A stretch of 64,000 nucleotides of DNA. It comes from Mycobacterium mantenii (GTDB taxonomy: Bacteria; Actinomycetota; Actinomycetes; Mycobacteriales; Mycobacteriaceae). The translations under genes were made by a program, and so were the position numbers. The first letter of the stretch is position 1. Every line of letters starts with the position of its first letter. The notes under the pieces were generated by a model. The model saw nothing but the letters and a program-made list of their open reading frames with translations, did no database searches and had not been told where the DNA came from. The stretch covers positions 3,224,001 through 3,288,000 of the forward strand of contig NZ_AP022590.1 in the NCBI RefSeq assembly GCF_010731775.1, given 5' to 3'. Shown here piece after piece: positions 19,023-28,144 of this stretch.

Positions 19023-19235
19023 ATGATCCCGAAACTTTTGGTCGGTGTTGCGGGTGTTGCAATCGCTCTCGGCGCTTCCAGCGGGGCAACGGCATCGGCC
19101 AGCATCGACCCTAGTCCCTTCAGTATTCTCAGCTGCGCCTGCGCGGATTCGGATCCGCCGGGCAGCCCCGCCCCGTTGGACACGATCAATCAGGGCATCC
19201 AGCAAGGACTTTCCGCCGCACCCGTGGTGCAGTAG
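19023..19235 (+). CDS. Small secreted protein, unknown function
   Basis: 70 residues. It begins MIPKLLVGVAGVAIALGASSGATASA, quoted in two parts as MIPKLLVGVAGVAIAL and GASSGATASA: a typical signal peptide with a cut near residue 26. The short mature part has two cysteines close together (LSCACADSDPP) and ends PVVQ. I recognise no family. TAAAAT at 18981-18986 is a possible -10; the ribosome site is weak. The 3' end converges on the corA gene with 12 bases between stops. Confidence 0.65.
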   Translation: MIPKLLVGVAGVAIALGASSGATASASIDPSPFSILSCACADSDPPGSPAPLDTINQGIQQGLSAAPVVQ

Positions 19236-19247
19236 CCGGATCACGGC

Positions 19248-20249
19248 CTACAGCCAATCGCGACGCCTGAACATCACGTAGAGCACCGCCATCAAGACCA
19301 CTATCACGCTGGTGCTGGCCGCGAATCCGGCCGCCGAACCGAAGCCCGGGTAGGGCACGTTTTGCCCGTAAAAACCCGTGATCGCTGTGGGCACGGCGAT
19401 GATGGCCGCCCACCCGGTCAGCTTCTTCATGACGGTGTTCAACCGGGCGTCCTGCAGCGACAAATTGGTTTCGAAAATGGTTGTGATCATGTCGCGCAAC
19501 GATTCTGTCCATTCGGAGACCCGCAGCACGTGGTCGTACAGGTCGGCGTACAGCGGGTCCAGGTGCCGGTCGGAGCCATCCGAAACACGATGGTGGGCAA
19601 TGGCATTGACGACCTCGCGCATGGGCAGGGCCACCCGCCGCAGGTTCACCAGGTCCCTGCGCAACCGGAAGGTGCGGCGCTGAAAAATCCCCTTGCGCGG
19701 CGTGCCGTCGAACAGTTCGTCCTCGATGGCCTCGATGCAGTCGTCGAGGGCTTCCACCGCGGTGAAATGACTGTCGACCACCACGTCGAGCAGGCCGTGC
19801 ACCAGCGCACCGACACCGTAGCGCTGGCCGCCGATCTCCTGCCATCGCCGCGTCACCTGCGCCATGTCGAAGTCGGACGTCAGGCGCACGGTGATCAGCC
19901 CTTGCGGCAGCACGAATCCTGAGATGCGCTGCATCGACAGCATGCGCTGGCCCGCGTCGGCCGCATCGTTGGCGACGTCGACGGCGTAGACCGTGAAGAA
20001 GGTGTGCGTTTCGTACGCGGTGGCCTTGACCCGCTCGGCTGCGGCCACGGCATCCTCGACCGCCCAGCGGTTCAGACCGAGTTCGTCGGCCAGTCCGCAC
20101 AGGGCGTCGTGGTCCGGTTCGCACAGGTCAACCCACACCAGGGTGTCCGGTTCGGACAGGTAGTCGGAGATCTTGCCGAACTCGAAGTCGTCCAGCGGCT
20201 TGCCGCCGCGCCACACGTGGCCCTGAATATTCGAAGCGATCTGCACCAC
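19248..20249 (-). CDS. corA: CorA-family divalent cation transporter
   Basis: 333 residues. The long cytoplasmic N-terminal domain (LVWVDLCEPDHDALCGLADELGLNRWAVEDAV early on) is followed by two C-terminal membrane helices. The signature between them is YGQNVPYPGFG rather than the classical GMN; GxN variants occur in actinobacterial CorA/ZntB relatives, so the metal could be Mg2+, Co2+ or Zn2+. The chain ends with a basic RRRDWL. The GTG start has GAGAGGA upstream. It is divergent from a DUF5994 gene. This corA is not part of the M. tuberculosis Rv3298-Rv3302 neighbourhood. Confidence 0.85.
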   Translation of the reverse strand: MVQIASNIQGHVWRGGKPLDDFEFGKISDYLSEPDTLVWVDLCEPDHDALCGLADELGLNRWAVEDAVAAAERVKATAYETHTFFTVYAVDVANDAADAGQRMLSMQRISGFVLPQGLITVRLTSDFDMAQVTRRWQEIGGQRYGVGALVHGLLDVVVDSHFTAVEALDDCIEAIEDELFDGTPRKGIFQRRTFRLRRDLVNLRRVALPMREVVNAIAHHRVSDGSDRHLDPLYADLYDHVLRVSEWTESLRDMITTIFETNLSLQDARLNTVMKKLTGWAAIIAVPTAITGFYGQNVPYPGFGSAAGFAASTSVIVVLMAVLYVMFRRRDWL

Positions 20250-20386
20250 AGCATCCTCTCAACCGTTGTTCACGATCGGTAAACCCACCAGCCACTCGTT
20301 GGCGCCGCGGTCGCCGACTGCCCGTGATGATCTTGACGTCGGGTCGTGTCAGCCCTTTCGGCGGTGTCGGCGAGCAGGTGGGTGAA

Positions 20387-21046
20387 ATGGAGCAATCAAA
20401 CCGGTTGCAGCTCAAGCCTTATCGAGCTGTCTCCGAGCATATCGACGGTGCCTGGTGGCCGCGATCGACGAACTTGGTCGACGAGCTGCCGTGCCTGGTG
20501 GCGTCGTTGTCCGACCGCCTCGGACAGGTCGTCATGGTGGGCTACCGCCGCAACGGCTGGCAACAGACGCCGGCGCTGGCCGAAATCGACGGGCACACAA
20601 TCGAATTGCTGGGCTTCACCAGTAACGAGCCGGCCAGCGTCATCGTGATGGCCGAAAGCGGCCGCCACATCACCCTGCACGTCATCCGGCCGGACACCGA
20701 CGAGAACGCCGCCCGCCGGGCACTCGACGCGGTGCGTACACCCGCCGCCACCCAGGTCTCCCCCGCCGTCCGGGCCACGGTCGGACGATCGGTGGTAGAC
20801 GTGGCCGACAAGCTGGCCCGTCACGAGGGGCTGGATGACGAGCGGCGTACCGCCCAGATCCGGCGCTGGTGCGAAGAAACGGCGCAACGATTCATCGATG
20901 CACCGGTGCAGACCTTCGTACCCATCCTCGTCGAACACATCGTCCGCAACCGTATGATGGAGTCGCCCAAGCAGCACTATCCCCCCGACGGCGGCTTGTG
21001 CATCACGGTGCCCGGCAGCTCCGCGCCGTATTCAATATCGTCGTAG
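20387..21046 (+). CDS. DUF5994 protein with C-terminal three-helix domain, copy A
   Basis: 219 residues. The N-terminal DUF5994 part has RLQLKPYRAVSEHIDGAWWP and VVMVGYRRNGWQQTPA, then TIELLGFTSNEPASVIV. The C-terminal 65 residues (VADKLARHEG, then APVQTFVPILVEHIVRNRM) resemble the three-helix dimerisation domain found in mycobacterial small proteins. A paralogue lies at 36000-36611 and fixes the start at the ATG at 20387 rather than 20324. The last 22 residues are absent from the paralogue and are antisense to the end of the PPE gene (70-base overlap). Function unknown; both copies sit beside cation-transporter genes. Confidence 0.8.
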   Translation: MEQSNRLQLKPYRAVSEHIDGAWWPRSTNLVDELPCLVASLSDRLGQVVMVGYRRNGWQQTPALAEIDGHTIELLGFTSNEPASVIVMAESGRHITLHVIRPDTDENAARRALDAVRTPAATQVSPAVRATVGRSVVDVADKLARHEGLDDERRTAQIRRWCEETAQRFIDAPVQTFVPILVEHIVRNRMMESPKQHYPPDGGLCITVPGSSAPYSISS

Positions 21047-22125
21047 TCGCGTCCCTTGCGCCGCCGATCTTTCGCCGAGCCCCGCGTCGGGCGCATCGGA
21101 GCCATCGGGAGCAGGGGCGTCTGACCGGCACCCGGCGGCAGCGCGGAGACCGCCGACGTCAGTTGCACCGGAGCCGATGAACCCAGCATCCCCACCGTCG
21201 CGGGTGGCATGGTCAGGTTGCCGAGCGAAATTCCGATGCCCAGCGTCGCGCGGGGCGCCAACGACGATCCGACCGCGCCGAGGAGTTGCGCGTCCGCCGA
21301 CGACAACGCGGCCGTTCCCTCGGCGAGGCCGCCGAAGATGTCGGCGCCCACGCCCCCCTGCAGCGCCTGGGCGGCGTTGAGCTGGGCGAGATAGCTGAGC
21401 ATGTTGACCGGGAATCCGCTCGCAATGAACTGCCATCCCCACACGCTGAAATATCTGAACCAGCCCGAGTCGGGATCCAACCCGAAGGCGCTGGAGGCGG
21501 CGAGGTCTTGACTAGTCCCGGACAGCGCGGCTGCGATCTGCGTCCCGGTATTGCCGGTGTTCGTGGTGGGCAGCAGGGCGGCCTGGGTGGCCACGCCCGA
21601 CGGGTTGGCCACCTGCGGCGGCGACTCGAACGTGGGCGGCCTGACGGTGCTCGCCGAGGTCGCGGCGTAGCGCATCATCGCCGCCGAGTTGTTCAGCCAC
21701 ATGGTCTGATATTCGGCTTCGGTTTCGGCGATCGCCGGGTAGTTGATCCCGAAGAAGTTGGTGGCCAACAGCATGGCCAGCCGCGCCCTGTTGGCGGCGA
21801 CCACCGAGGGATGCACCACCGTCCAGTGCGTGGTTTCGAACGCCGCGATCATGAGTTGCACCGAGGTGGCGACCTGCTGGCACTGCTGCGCGGTGAGGCG
21901 CAACCACTCGATGTAGGGCTCGAAGGCCTGGGCCATGGCTAAGGCGGACGGCCCTTGCCAGGTCGTCGACAGCCACAACAACTCCGCGGTGTAGCTGGCG
22001 GCAGCCTGCTCGAGCTCCATGCTGAGCTCTTGCCACATGCCGGCGGCTTCGATCCATGACCAAGCGCCGGGTCCGGAGTGGATCAGCGCCGAGGTGACCT
22101 CCGGCGGCAGTATCCCAAAATCCAT
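20977..22125 (-). CDS. PPE family protein, copy 1
   Basis: 382 residues. The first 165 residues are the PPE domain: MDFGILPPEVTSALIHSGPG with the PPE triad at 7-9, then WQGPSALAMAQAF and ANRARLAMLLATNFFGINYPAIAETEAEYQTMW, seen in pieces. The C-terminal domain has GFPVNMLSYLAQLNAAQAL and ISLGNLTMPPATVGM, the position of the SVP-type motif in related proteins, and ends in a basic RRRKGRDYDDIEYG tail. PPE proteins are usually exported by type VII (ESX) systems with a PE partner; no PE gene is nearby. AAGG/AAAGG motifs precede the ATG. A paralogue follows immediately upstream. Confidence 0.93.
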   Translation of the reverse strand: MDFGILPPEVTSALIHSGPGAWSWIEAAGMWQELSMELEQAAASYTAELLWLSTTWQGPSALAMAQAFEPYIEWLRLTAQQCQQVATSVQLMIAAFETTHWTVVHPSVVAANRARLAMLLATNFFGINYPAIAETEAEYQTMWLNNSAAMMRYAATSASTVRPPTFESPPQVANPSGVATQAALLPTTNTGNTGTQIAAALSGTSQDLAASSAFGLDPDSGWFRYFSVWGWQFIASGFPVNMLSYLAQLNAAQALQGGVGADIFGGLAEGTAALSSADAQLLGAVGSSLAPRATLGIGISLGNLTMPPATVGMLGSSAPVQLTSAVSALPPGAGQTPLLPMAPMRPTRGSAKDRRRKGRDYDDIEYGAELPGTVMHKPPSGG

Positions 22126-22293
22126 GAACCTTTACCTTGGGGAAGAAGGGGGTGGGGCCAACGCTGCGCGTCGGCCCGTCCGGCAATTCGAGAGTCGATG
22201 ACGATAGGACTTTTCGGTGTCCCGCTGCTGGTCGCTGTTGACCTACCCGGAGGCGGGATTGGGCGTCCGCATGCGTAAGGCACCACGTCGGCT

Positions 22294-23433
22294 TTATCCC
22301 GCCGATGGATTTCGAGGCATCACTTTCCCTTTGACCTGCTGGCCGTAGTCGATGTCCTCGTACTTCTGCTGTTTACGTTTTCGCCAGCCGGTGCCCGCCG
22401 ACGAACCGGTTCCTGGCGGCACCATCATCGGCATCACCGGCAACCCTGCTTCCGACGCGGGCAGCGGCGAGGCCGCGGACGCGAGTTGCACCCCGGTTTG
22501 GGTGCCGGGCAACAGCCCCACCACGGCGGGGGGCGCGGTCAGCTTGCCCAGCGATACCCCAACGCCCATCGCCCCCGTCGGCGCCATGCCCGCGCCGATA
22601 CCTTTGACCGCGTTGGACAGGCTGGCCGTGGCCGCTCCGAGGCCTTCCGACAGGCCCGAGCCGATGTCGCCGCCCACGCTCTGCAGCGCGCTGGCCGACG
22701 AGTTCTGCGCCAGATAGCTGAGCATGTTGATGGGGAAGCCGGACGAGATGAACTGGTTGCCCCAGGTGCTCCAATAGTTGAACCAGCCGGTGTTGGGGTC
22801 GAAACCGCCTGGTGTGTTGAGCGCGTTGAGAACCGACCCCACCGACGAGTTGCCCGACGAGTTGACCAATGCAGTGTTCACCGCGGCCTGTTGGTTGACC
22901 GTTCCGGTCGGATCGGTGATGGCGAGCGGCGAGTTGAACTGCGACAGCTGCGTGGTCGCCTGCGACGACGTCGCCTGATAGCGGCTCATCGCGGCCGAGT
23001 TGTTCGCCCACATGGTCTGGTATTCATTTTCGGTCTCGGCGATGGCCGCCGTGTTGGTGCCGAACCGGTTGGTGGCGAGCAGTTGCGCCAGGCGCGTCCG
23101 ATTGGCGGTGACGACCGCAGGCGGGACTATCGATGCGCGCGCGGCGGTGAAGGCCGATGCGGCGGTGTCGGCCGAGGTAGCCATCTGCGCGGCCTGCTGC
23201 GCCGTCTCACGCAGCCAGAGCAGGTAGGGCTGGACGGACTGCAGCATCGCCATCGCCGATGGCCCGTCCCAAGACTCGATGAGCGACGACAACGTCGAGG
23301 CATACGTGGAGACCGAATTCTCCAGCTCGACAGCCAGCCGCTGCCAGGCGCCGGCGGCCTCGATCAGCGAGCCCGCCCCCGGCCCGGTGTGGATGAGCGT
23401 CGAGGTCACCTCTGGGGGTGCAAAAAGATCCAT
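22294..23433 (-). CDS. PPE family protein, copy 2
   Basis: 379 residues, a close structural paralogue of the neighbouring PPE: MDLFAPPEVTSTLIHTGPG at the N-terminus, WDGPSAMAMLQSV, then AETENEYQTMWANNSAAM. The C-terminal region has GFPINMLSYLAQNSSASAL and VSLGKLTAPPAVVGL and ends RKRKQQKYEDIDYG. The ATG at 23433 was preferred over the GTG at 23436 by comparison with copy 1. The two genes point the same way with 168 bases between them, so they arose by tandem duplication and have diverged strongly in the middle. No PE gene accompanies them. Confidence 0.92.
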   Translation of the reverse strand: MDLFAPPEVTSTLIHTGPGAGSLIEAAGAWQRLAVELENSVSTYASTLSSLIESWDGPSAMAMLQSVQPYLLWLRETAQQAAQMATSADTAASAFTAARASIVPPAVVTANRTRLAQLLATNRFGTNTAAIAETENEYQTMWANNSAAMSRYQATSSQATTQLSQFNSPLAITDPTGTVNQQAAVNTALVNSSGNSSVGSVLNALNTPGGFDPNTGWFNYWSTWGNQFISSGFPINMLSYLAQNSSASALQSVGGDIGSGLSEGLGAATASLSNAVKGIGAGMAPTGAMGVGVSLGKLTAPPAVVGLLPGTQTGVQLASAASPLPASEAGLPVMPMMVPPGTGSSAGTGWRKRKQQKYEDIDYGQQVKGKVMPRNPSAG

Positions 23434-23641
23434 CACGTCTCACAATGCCCACGCTGAGAAAGCCTCAGCAAATTTGTGTTAACCAGGCCGCGAAGAACCT
23501 CGAAACTCTGCACCTCGAAGCCTGTCGCCTGCGGTCGGTACCTCCCAGCTCGACTGCAGCGCGTTAGGACACCCTATACCTTAAGCTGAGAGCGATTTGA
23601 CATTTGCTGGCCAGGGCCACTTGCGCGCTACCGGCCGTTTC

Positions 23642-23905
23642 CTAAACGGTCACCGTGGCGCCGCGGTTCAACACGACGATCCGGTCCCCCAGGCCTCGGT
23701 GCTGCATTTCCCGGGTGAAGTCGGACAGCGGCGACGCGAACACCGCATAGTCGTCGAAATGCACGGGGATGACCTTCGGAAGGGCCAGCATCGCGACGAG
23801 TTCGGCGTGCCCCCGGTGCAAAAAATTGGGGTCGGTCAGCAGCGTCAGCCCGCCCGCGAAAATGAGCGTGGTGGCGTTGCCGACGAACGTGACGGTGATG
23901 TCCAT
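23642..23905 (-). pseudogene. Internally deleted metallo-beta-lactamase-fold hydrolase remnant
   Basis: An intact 87-residue frame joins two ends of a much longer family. The start, MDITVTFVGNATTLI and LTLLTDPNFLHRG, is the N-terminus of UlaG/RomA-type metallo-beta-lactamase hydrolases of about 250 residues. The rest, LPKVIPVHFDDYAVFASP followed by DFTREMQHRGL, is their C-terminus. The middle, with the HxHxDH metal motif, is missing, and the join occurs near residue 33 without a frameshift. The product cannot bind metals in the normal way. It could be translated but is most likely a relic. Confidence 0.75.
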
Positions 23906-23942
23906 AGGCCCGGGCTACCCGGTCCCGCGGCGTCCATGCCGA

Positions 23943-25448
23943 CTAGAAGGGCGGCGGGTCATCGTCGCCGTCGGCCGGTGGAGCGGGACCAAAGTGGGCG
24001 GCCTCGCGTTCCCGATGTTTCGCTTGCCGGCCTTGGCGATTCAGCCGGCGTTCGGTGGTCACTCGCGCGGCGCGGTTCTGGGCGCGGGTCCTTCGTCGTT
24101 TGGGCATCATGGCCGTGCGGTCGGCGCAGTAATCGGGCACCACGTCGGCCTCGGTGGCCGGCGCCCCGCCGAGGCCGCGGCACAGACTCGGGAACAGCAG
24201 GGCGCTGCCCGGCGTGGTGACATAGGTAAGCCCGGCCGGTGAGGTCAGGATCAGCGTCACGTCGGGCAGCTGTTGTTCCCGCCAGCCCCAGAACGTTTTC
24301 ACCAAATGATGTGTGCGGCAATAACATTTGAGGTTCGACGCGTGCGTGGGCCCGCCGTCGGCGTACGGGATCGTATGGTCCACGTCGCAGTTGACGGCGG
24401 GCTGGTCGCAGCCGGGCCAGCGGCACGTCAGGTCGCGGCAGCGCACGAAATCGGCCAGCGCCTTCGACGGCACATAGCCCGGCTCGGGCGGCGCAGCCCC
24501 CGGGTGGACCAGCGGTGCCAGCCTCGCCGACGCGGCCAGCTCGGCGACCAGGTCCGGTGGGATCAAACCCTCGGCGCCCACCTCGCAGGCCGGTGCGCCG
24601 CCGCCGCGGCCGTCAAGGGATCCCGCCTCGGCGATCACATGGATCACCACCGGTCCCGCGGCGGGCCGCGTGCCTGCCGCGCAATCGCGGCGCCCGCAGC
24701 GACATCCCAATCGGTCCGCCCCGCCCGCCAACGCCCCCAACGCGTCGGCGCGGCGCTGCTCACGGCTGCGCGGATCGTGGGCACACACCGTGGCCGCCAG
24801 TGCATCCAGCCGTTTGTCCAGCGCGTGCGCGTCCGGGGCGAGCAGGCTGCCCTCGATGTGCGACCAGCCACCCTCGACGTCGACGACCCACACCCGCCGG
24901 TCGGCCACCAACTCCTTGCGGCGGCGCACCGCATCCGCGTCGGCCCGCGCCACGATCTTGTCCACCTGCGCGGCCAGCCGCCCCCGGGTCATCGACGGCC
25001 AGCGCGCCGCGTTCACCGCCAGCTCGGCGTCCACCCTCGCCAGCACCTCGGGGTCATCGATCAGACCGGTGCGGAACACGATCGTCTGGAACATCGAGTA
25101 GTCGATATCCCCGGCCGCGAACACCGCGCCGACCTCCGGCAACCGCTCCCGCATCGCCCGGGCATAGCGGACCTTGCTGCCCGCCAGCCCCTGACCGATG
25201 CGCAGCTCGGCGGCCACTTCCGCGCTCACCGCCGCCTCGGTGTCGACCGCCCACTCCTCGCACTCCGAACAGCGCGACAGCCGATGCGCAAACAAGTCGC
25301 CGATCGCCGTCAACTGCTCAGCCGCCGCGCGGTTCTCGACCCGCGAAAACACGCCGATCCGCTCCAACAGGGCCGCCGAGACCGGCGTCACCGACGGATG
25401 CTGTCGCTCGAACAACTCGTCCAGCCGAGCAATCGCCTCTTCGAACAT
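23943..25448 (-). CDS. 13E12/DUF222 family protein with HNH endonuclease domain
   Basis: 501 residues. The N-terminal and central part is DUF222 (ERIGVFSRVENRAAAEQLTAI, then RMGRLAAQVDK-like helices). A C-terminal HNH motif follows: CRWPGCDQPAVNCDVDHTIP and LKCYCRTHHLVKTFWGW, with zinc-type cysteines and the catalytic His pair. A basic tail and a proline-rich end complete it. In M. tuberculosis such genes form the REP13E12 repeat family, some members of which serve as phage integration sites. No integrase or prophage gene is seen beside this copy. The biochemical role is unproven. Confidence 0.88.
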   Translation of the reverse strand: MFEEAIARLDELFERQHPSVTPVSAALLERIGVFSRVENRAAAEQLTAIGDLFAHRLSRCSECEEWAVDTEAAVSAEVAAELRIGQGLAGSKVRYARAMRERLPEVGAVFAAGDIDYSMFQTIVFRTGLIDDPEVLARVDAELAVNAARWPSMTRGRLAAQVDKIVARADADAVRRRKELVADRRVWVVDVEGGWSHIEGSLLAPDAHALDKRLDALAATVCAHDPRSREQRRADALGALAGGADRLGCRCGRRDCAAGTRPAAGPVVIHVIAEAGSLDGRGGGAPACEVGAEGLIPPDLVAELAASARLAPLVHPGAAPPEPGYVPSKALADFVRCRDLTCRWPGCDQPAVNCDVDHTIPYADGGPTHASNLKCYCRTHHLVKTFWGWREQQLPDVTLILTSPAGLTYVTTPGSALLFPSLCRGLGGAPATEADVVPDYCADRTAMMPKRRRTRAQNRAARVTTERRLNRQGRQAKHREREAAHFGPAPPADGDDDPPPF

Positions 25449-25521
25449 ACATTCGATAATGCCAGATGCCTACGACAACTTTCAGCGCGACGTGCGGCCG
25501 CCTAAACGGCAGCCGCGCCCG

Positions 25522-28122
25522 TCACTGGAAGCGTGCGGCGCGTCGGCGGATGCGATGCGTGTGTCCGCGCACGCGGTACGGCTGCGGGACCAGGTGTATC
25601 GGCTCGGCGTAGAACATCAGCTTGGCCAGCTCCACGAGGACCAGGTAGCTGATGACGAAGGCGCCCAGCACGGCAAAGAATTGCCAGGGCAACAAGGTGA
25701 ATCCGAGGGTGTGTGCCAGCGGCGAGATGGTGAGCACGGCACCGATGGCGACGACGGTGAGGCAGGTCGCCGCCAGCCAACCGCTGGGCCGGCTGCGGAA
25801 GAAGGGGACCTTGCGGGTGCGGATCGCGAAGATGATCAGCGTCTGGGTCGCAAGCGATTCCACAAACCAGCCGGTGCGGAACTCGATGGCGCCGGCGTTC
25901 AGCACGCCCAGCATCAAACCGAAGGTCAGGAAGTCGAACAGCGAACTGATCGGCCCGAAGATGAGCATGAACCGGCGGATGAAGGCGACGTTCCAGTGCG
26001 ACGGCGCGTGCAGTTGCTCCTCGTCGACCCGGTCGGTCGGGATCGCCAATTGTGAAGAGTCGTACAGCAAGTTGTTCAGCAGAATCTGGCTGGGCAGCAT
26101 CGGCAGAAAGGGCAGCAACGCCGAGGCGGCGGCGGCGCTGAACATGTTGCCGAAGTTGCTCGACGTACCCATCAGCACGTACTTGATGGTGTTGGCGAAA
26201 ATCCGCCGTCCCTCAGCCACGCCGGTCGCCAGCACGCTCAGGTCCTTCTCCAAGAGCACCACGTCGGCCGCGTCCTTGGCGACGTCGGTGGCGCTGTCGA
26301 CCGAGATGCCGACGTCCGCCGAATGCAGGGCCAGCGCATCGTTGACGCCGTCGCCCAGGAAGCCGATCGATCGCCCGTTGCGCCGCAGCGCGGTGATCAG
26401 CCGCGCCTTCTGCTCGGGGGAGATCCGCGCGAAGATGGTGTGGTTTTGCGCGGCGTCGACGAACTCGTCGTCGCCCAACGGGTCGAGCTGTGCGCCGGTG
26501 ATGGTGCCCTTGGACGCCAAACCCAATTCGCTGCACACCTTTTCGGCGACACGCGGATTGTCCCCGGTGGCGATCTTGAGCTCGATGCCCAGGTCGGCCA
26601 GCTCGGACAGCGATTGCCGCGCAGCGGATTTGGGTTCGTCGGCGAAGACGAGAAATCCCACGAGCGACAAGTCGCATTCGTCCGCCCGGGTGAGCGTCGT
26701 CAGCGTCGGCGCGGGTTTGACGGCCACCGCCACCACCCGGCGCCCGGCGGCGAACAACACCCCGAGGGTTTCGTTCGTCACCGGCGCGACGGTCCGGCAT
26801 TGGGCCAGCACCTGTTCGGGCGCGCCCTTGACCACCAGTACCCGGCCGCCGTCGTCGTCGACCAGCGCCGAGGTCGCCCGGCGTTCGTGGTCGAAGGGCA
26901 GCATCGCGACCCGGTGCACGGCGCCGCCCGACACCTCATGCGCCTGGGAGGCTTCCCACAGCGCGGCGTCGAGCGGGTTGGCGCTGGCACCACCGGTTTC
27001 CGGGTCAACATCGGTGGCGAGCAAGCCGAGGCGCCTTACCGACTCGCTGTGTGCACCCGACGCGTCGATCGTGTCGACGAGCCGGAGCCGGCCTTCGGTC
27101 AGGGTTCCGGTCTTGTCGGTGATCAAGACGTCGATGTCGCCGAGGTCCTCGATGCACACCAGCCGTTTTACGAGCACCTTCACCTTCGCCAGCTGGCGTG
27201 ACCCGGTCGCCAGCCCGGTGCTGACCACGGCGGGCAACAGCTGCGGCGTGATGCCGACGGCGATCGCCAGCGAGAACAACACCGAGTCGATGATCGGCTT
27301 GCGAAGGAGCAAGTTGCTGGCCAAGATGACCACCATCAGCGCGATGGCGACCTGCAGCAGCAGGTAGGAGAACCGGCGCAGCCCGACCTGGAATCCGGTT
27401 TCCGGCGGGCGCTCGTCCAAACCCGATGCGATCCGCCCGAATTCGGCGTTTTTCCCGGTGGCGTATACCACCCCGGTGCCCTCGCCGGCGCTGACGATGG
27501 TGCCCATGAAGGCCAGGTCGGTCGCGTCGGGCAGGTCGGTTCCGGGAGGCACCGGCTGGGGTGATTTCTCCGATCCGATCGATTCCCCGGTCAAGATGCC
27601 TTCGTCGCATTCCAGACCGCTGACCTCGATGAGCCGGACGTCGGCCGGGACGGCCTCCCCCAGCGACAGCCGAACCACGTCGCCGGGTACCAGCGCGGTG
27701 ACCGCGAGGGCGACGAACTCCCCGTCGCGGCGCACCACCGCCTTGTGCTGCATCCCCGCGTGCAGCGCAGCGGCGGCCCGCTCGGCGCGGTACTCGTTGA
27801 CGAAGCCCAGACCGATGCTGGCCGCCAGGATCACGCCGATGATCACCGCCTGCATGCTGTCGCCCAGAAAGAACGAGACGACCGCGGTGCCGGCCAGCAG
27901 CATGAGGACCGCGTTGCGCAGTTGACGACCCAGCACCGCAAGGGGATTGACGCGATGGGTTCGCACCGCGTTGGGGCCGTAACGCGTCAACCGGGCGGCG
28001 GCCTCCGCGCTGGACAGTCCGGCGGGCGAACTGTCCAGCCAGCGCAACACCTCGTCGACCGGGGCGGCCGCGACCCTCTTCGTGGTTATGACCATAGCGT
28101 CCGGCCGCGTTTGAGTGGTCAT
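25522..28122 (-). CDS. Magnesium-type (P-IIIB) P-type ATPase, copy 1
   Basis: 866 residues of the MgtA/MgtB group that imports Mg2+ with ATP hydrolysis. An N-terminal cation-ATPase domain ([22 protein letters not shown]) and two membrane helices precede the actuator motif LTGES. The P domain has [11 protein letters not shown] with the phosphorylated Asp, TGDNPRVAEKV, and [10 protein letters not shown]; about six helices follow. In-frame ATGs at 28122 and 28095 are both possible and neither has a strong ribosome site; upstream the frame is only antisense to phoY1. It lies 22 bases after phoY1 on the same strand, so the two are an operon. A paralogue is at 28918-31545. Confidence 0.92.
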   Translation of the reverse strand: MTTQTRPDAMVITTKRVAAAPVDEVLRWLDSSPAGLSSAEAAARLTRYGPNAVRTHRVNPLAVLGRQLRNAVLMLLAGTAVVSFFLGDSMQAVIIGVILAASIGLGFVNEYRAERAAAALHAGMQHKAVVRRDGEFVALAVTALVPGDVVRLSLGEAVPADVRLIEVSGLECDEGILTGESIGSEKSPQPVPPGTDLPDATDLAFMGTIVSAGEGTGVVYATGKNAEFGRIASGLDERPPETGFQVGLRRFSYLLLQVAIALMVVILASNLLLRKPIIDSVLFSLAIAVGITPQLLPAVVSTGLATGSRQLAKVKVLVKRLVCIEDLGDIDVLITDKTGTLTEGRLRLVDTIDASGAHSESVRRLGLLATDVDPETGGASANPLDAALWEASQAHEVSGGAVHRVAMLPFDHERRATSALVDDDGGRVLVVKGAPEQVLAQCRTVAPVTNETLGVLFAAGRRVVAVAVKPAPTLTTLTRADECDLSLVGFLVFADEPKSAARQSLSELADLGIELKIATGDNPRVAEKVCSELGLASKGTITGAQLDPLGDDEFVDAAQNHTIFARISPEQKARLITALRRNGRSIGFLGDGVNDALALHSADVGISVDSATDVAKDAADVVLLEKDLSVLATGVAEGRRIFANTIKYVLMGTSSNFGNMFSAAAASALLPFLPMLPSQILLNNLLYDSSQLAIPTDRVDEEQLHAPSHWNVAFIRRFMLIFGPISSLFDFLTFGLMLGVLNAGAIEFRTGWFVESLATQTLIIFAIRTRKVPFFRSRPSGWLAATCLTVVAIGAVLTISPLAHTLGFTLLPWQFFAVLGAFVISYLVLVELAKLMFYAEPIHLVPQPYRVRGHTHRIRRRAARFQ

Positions 28123-28144
28123 AACCGGGCGCAACCAGGGACCC

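Noticed and set aside
23943..25448. Prophage or integrative element at the 13E12 gene
   Set aside because: 13E12 genes can be phage integration targets, but no integrase, excisionase, attachment repeats or phage genes are present nearby.
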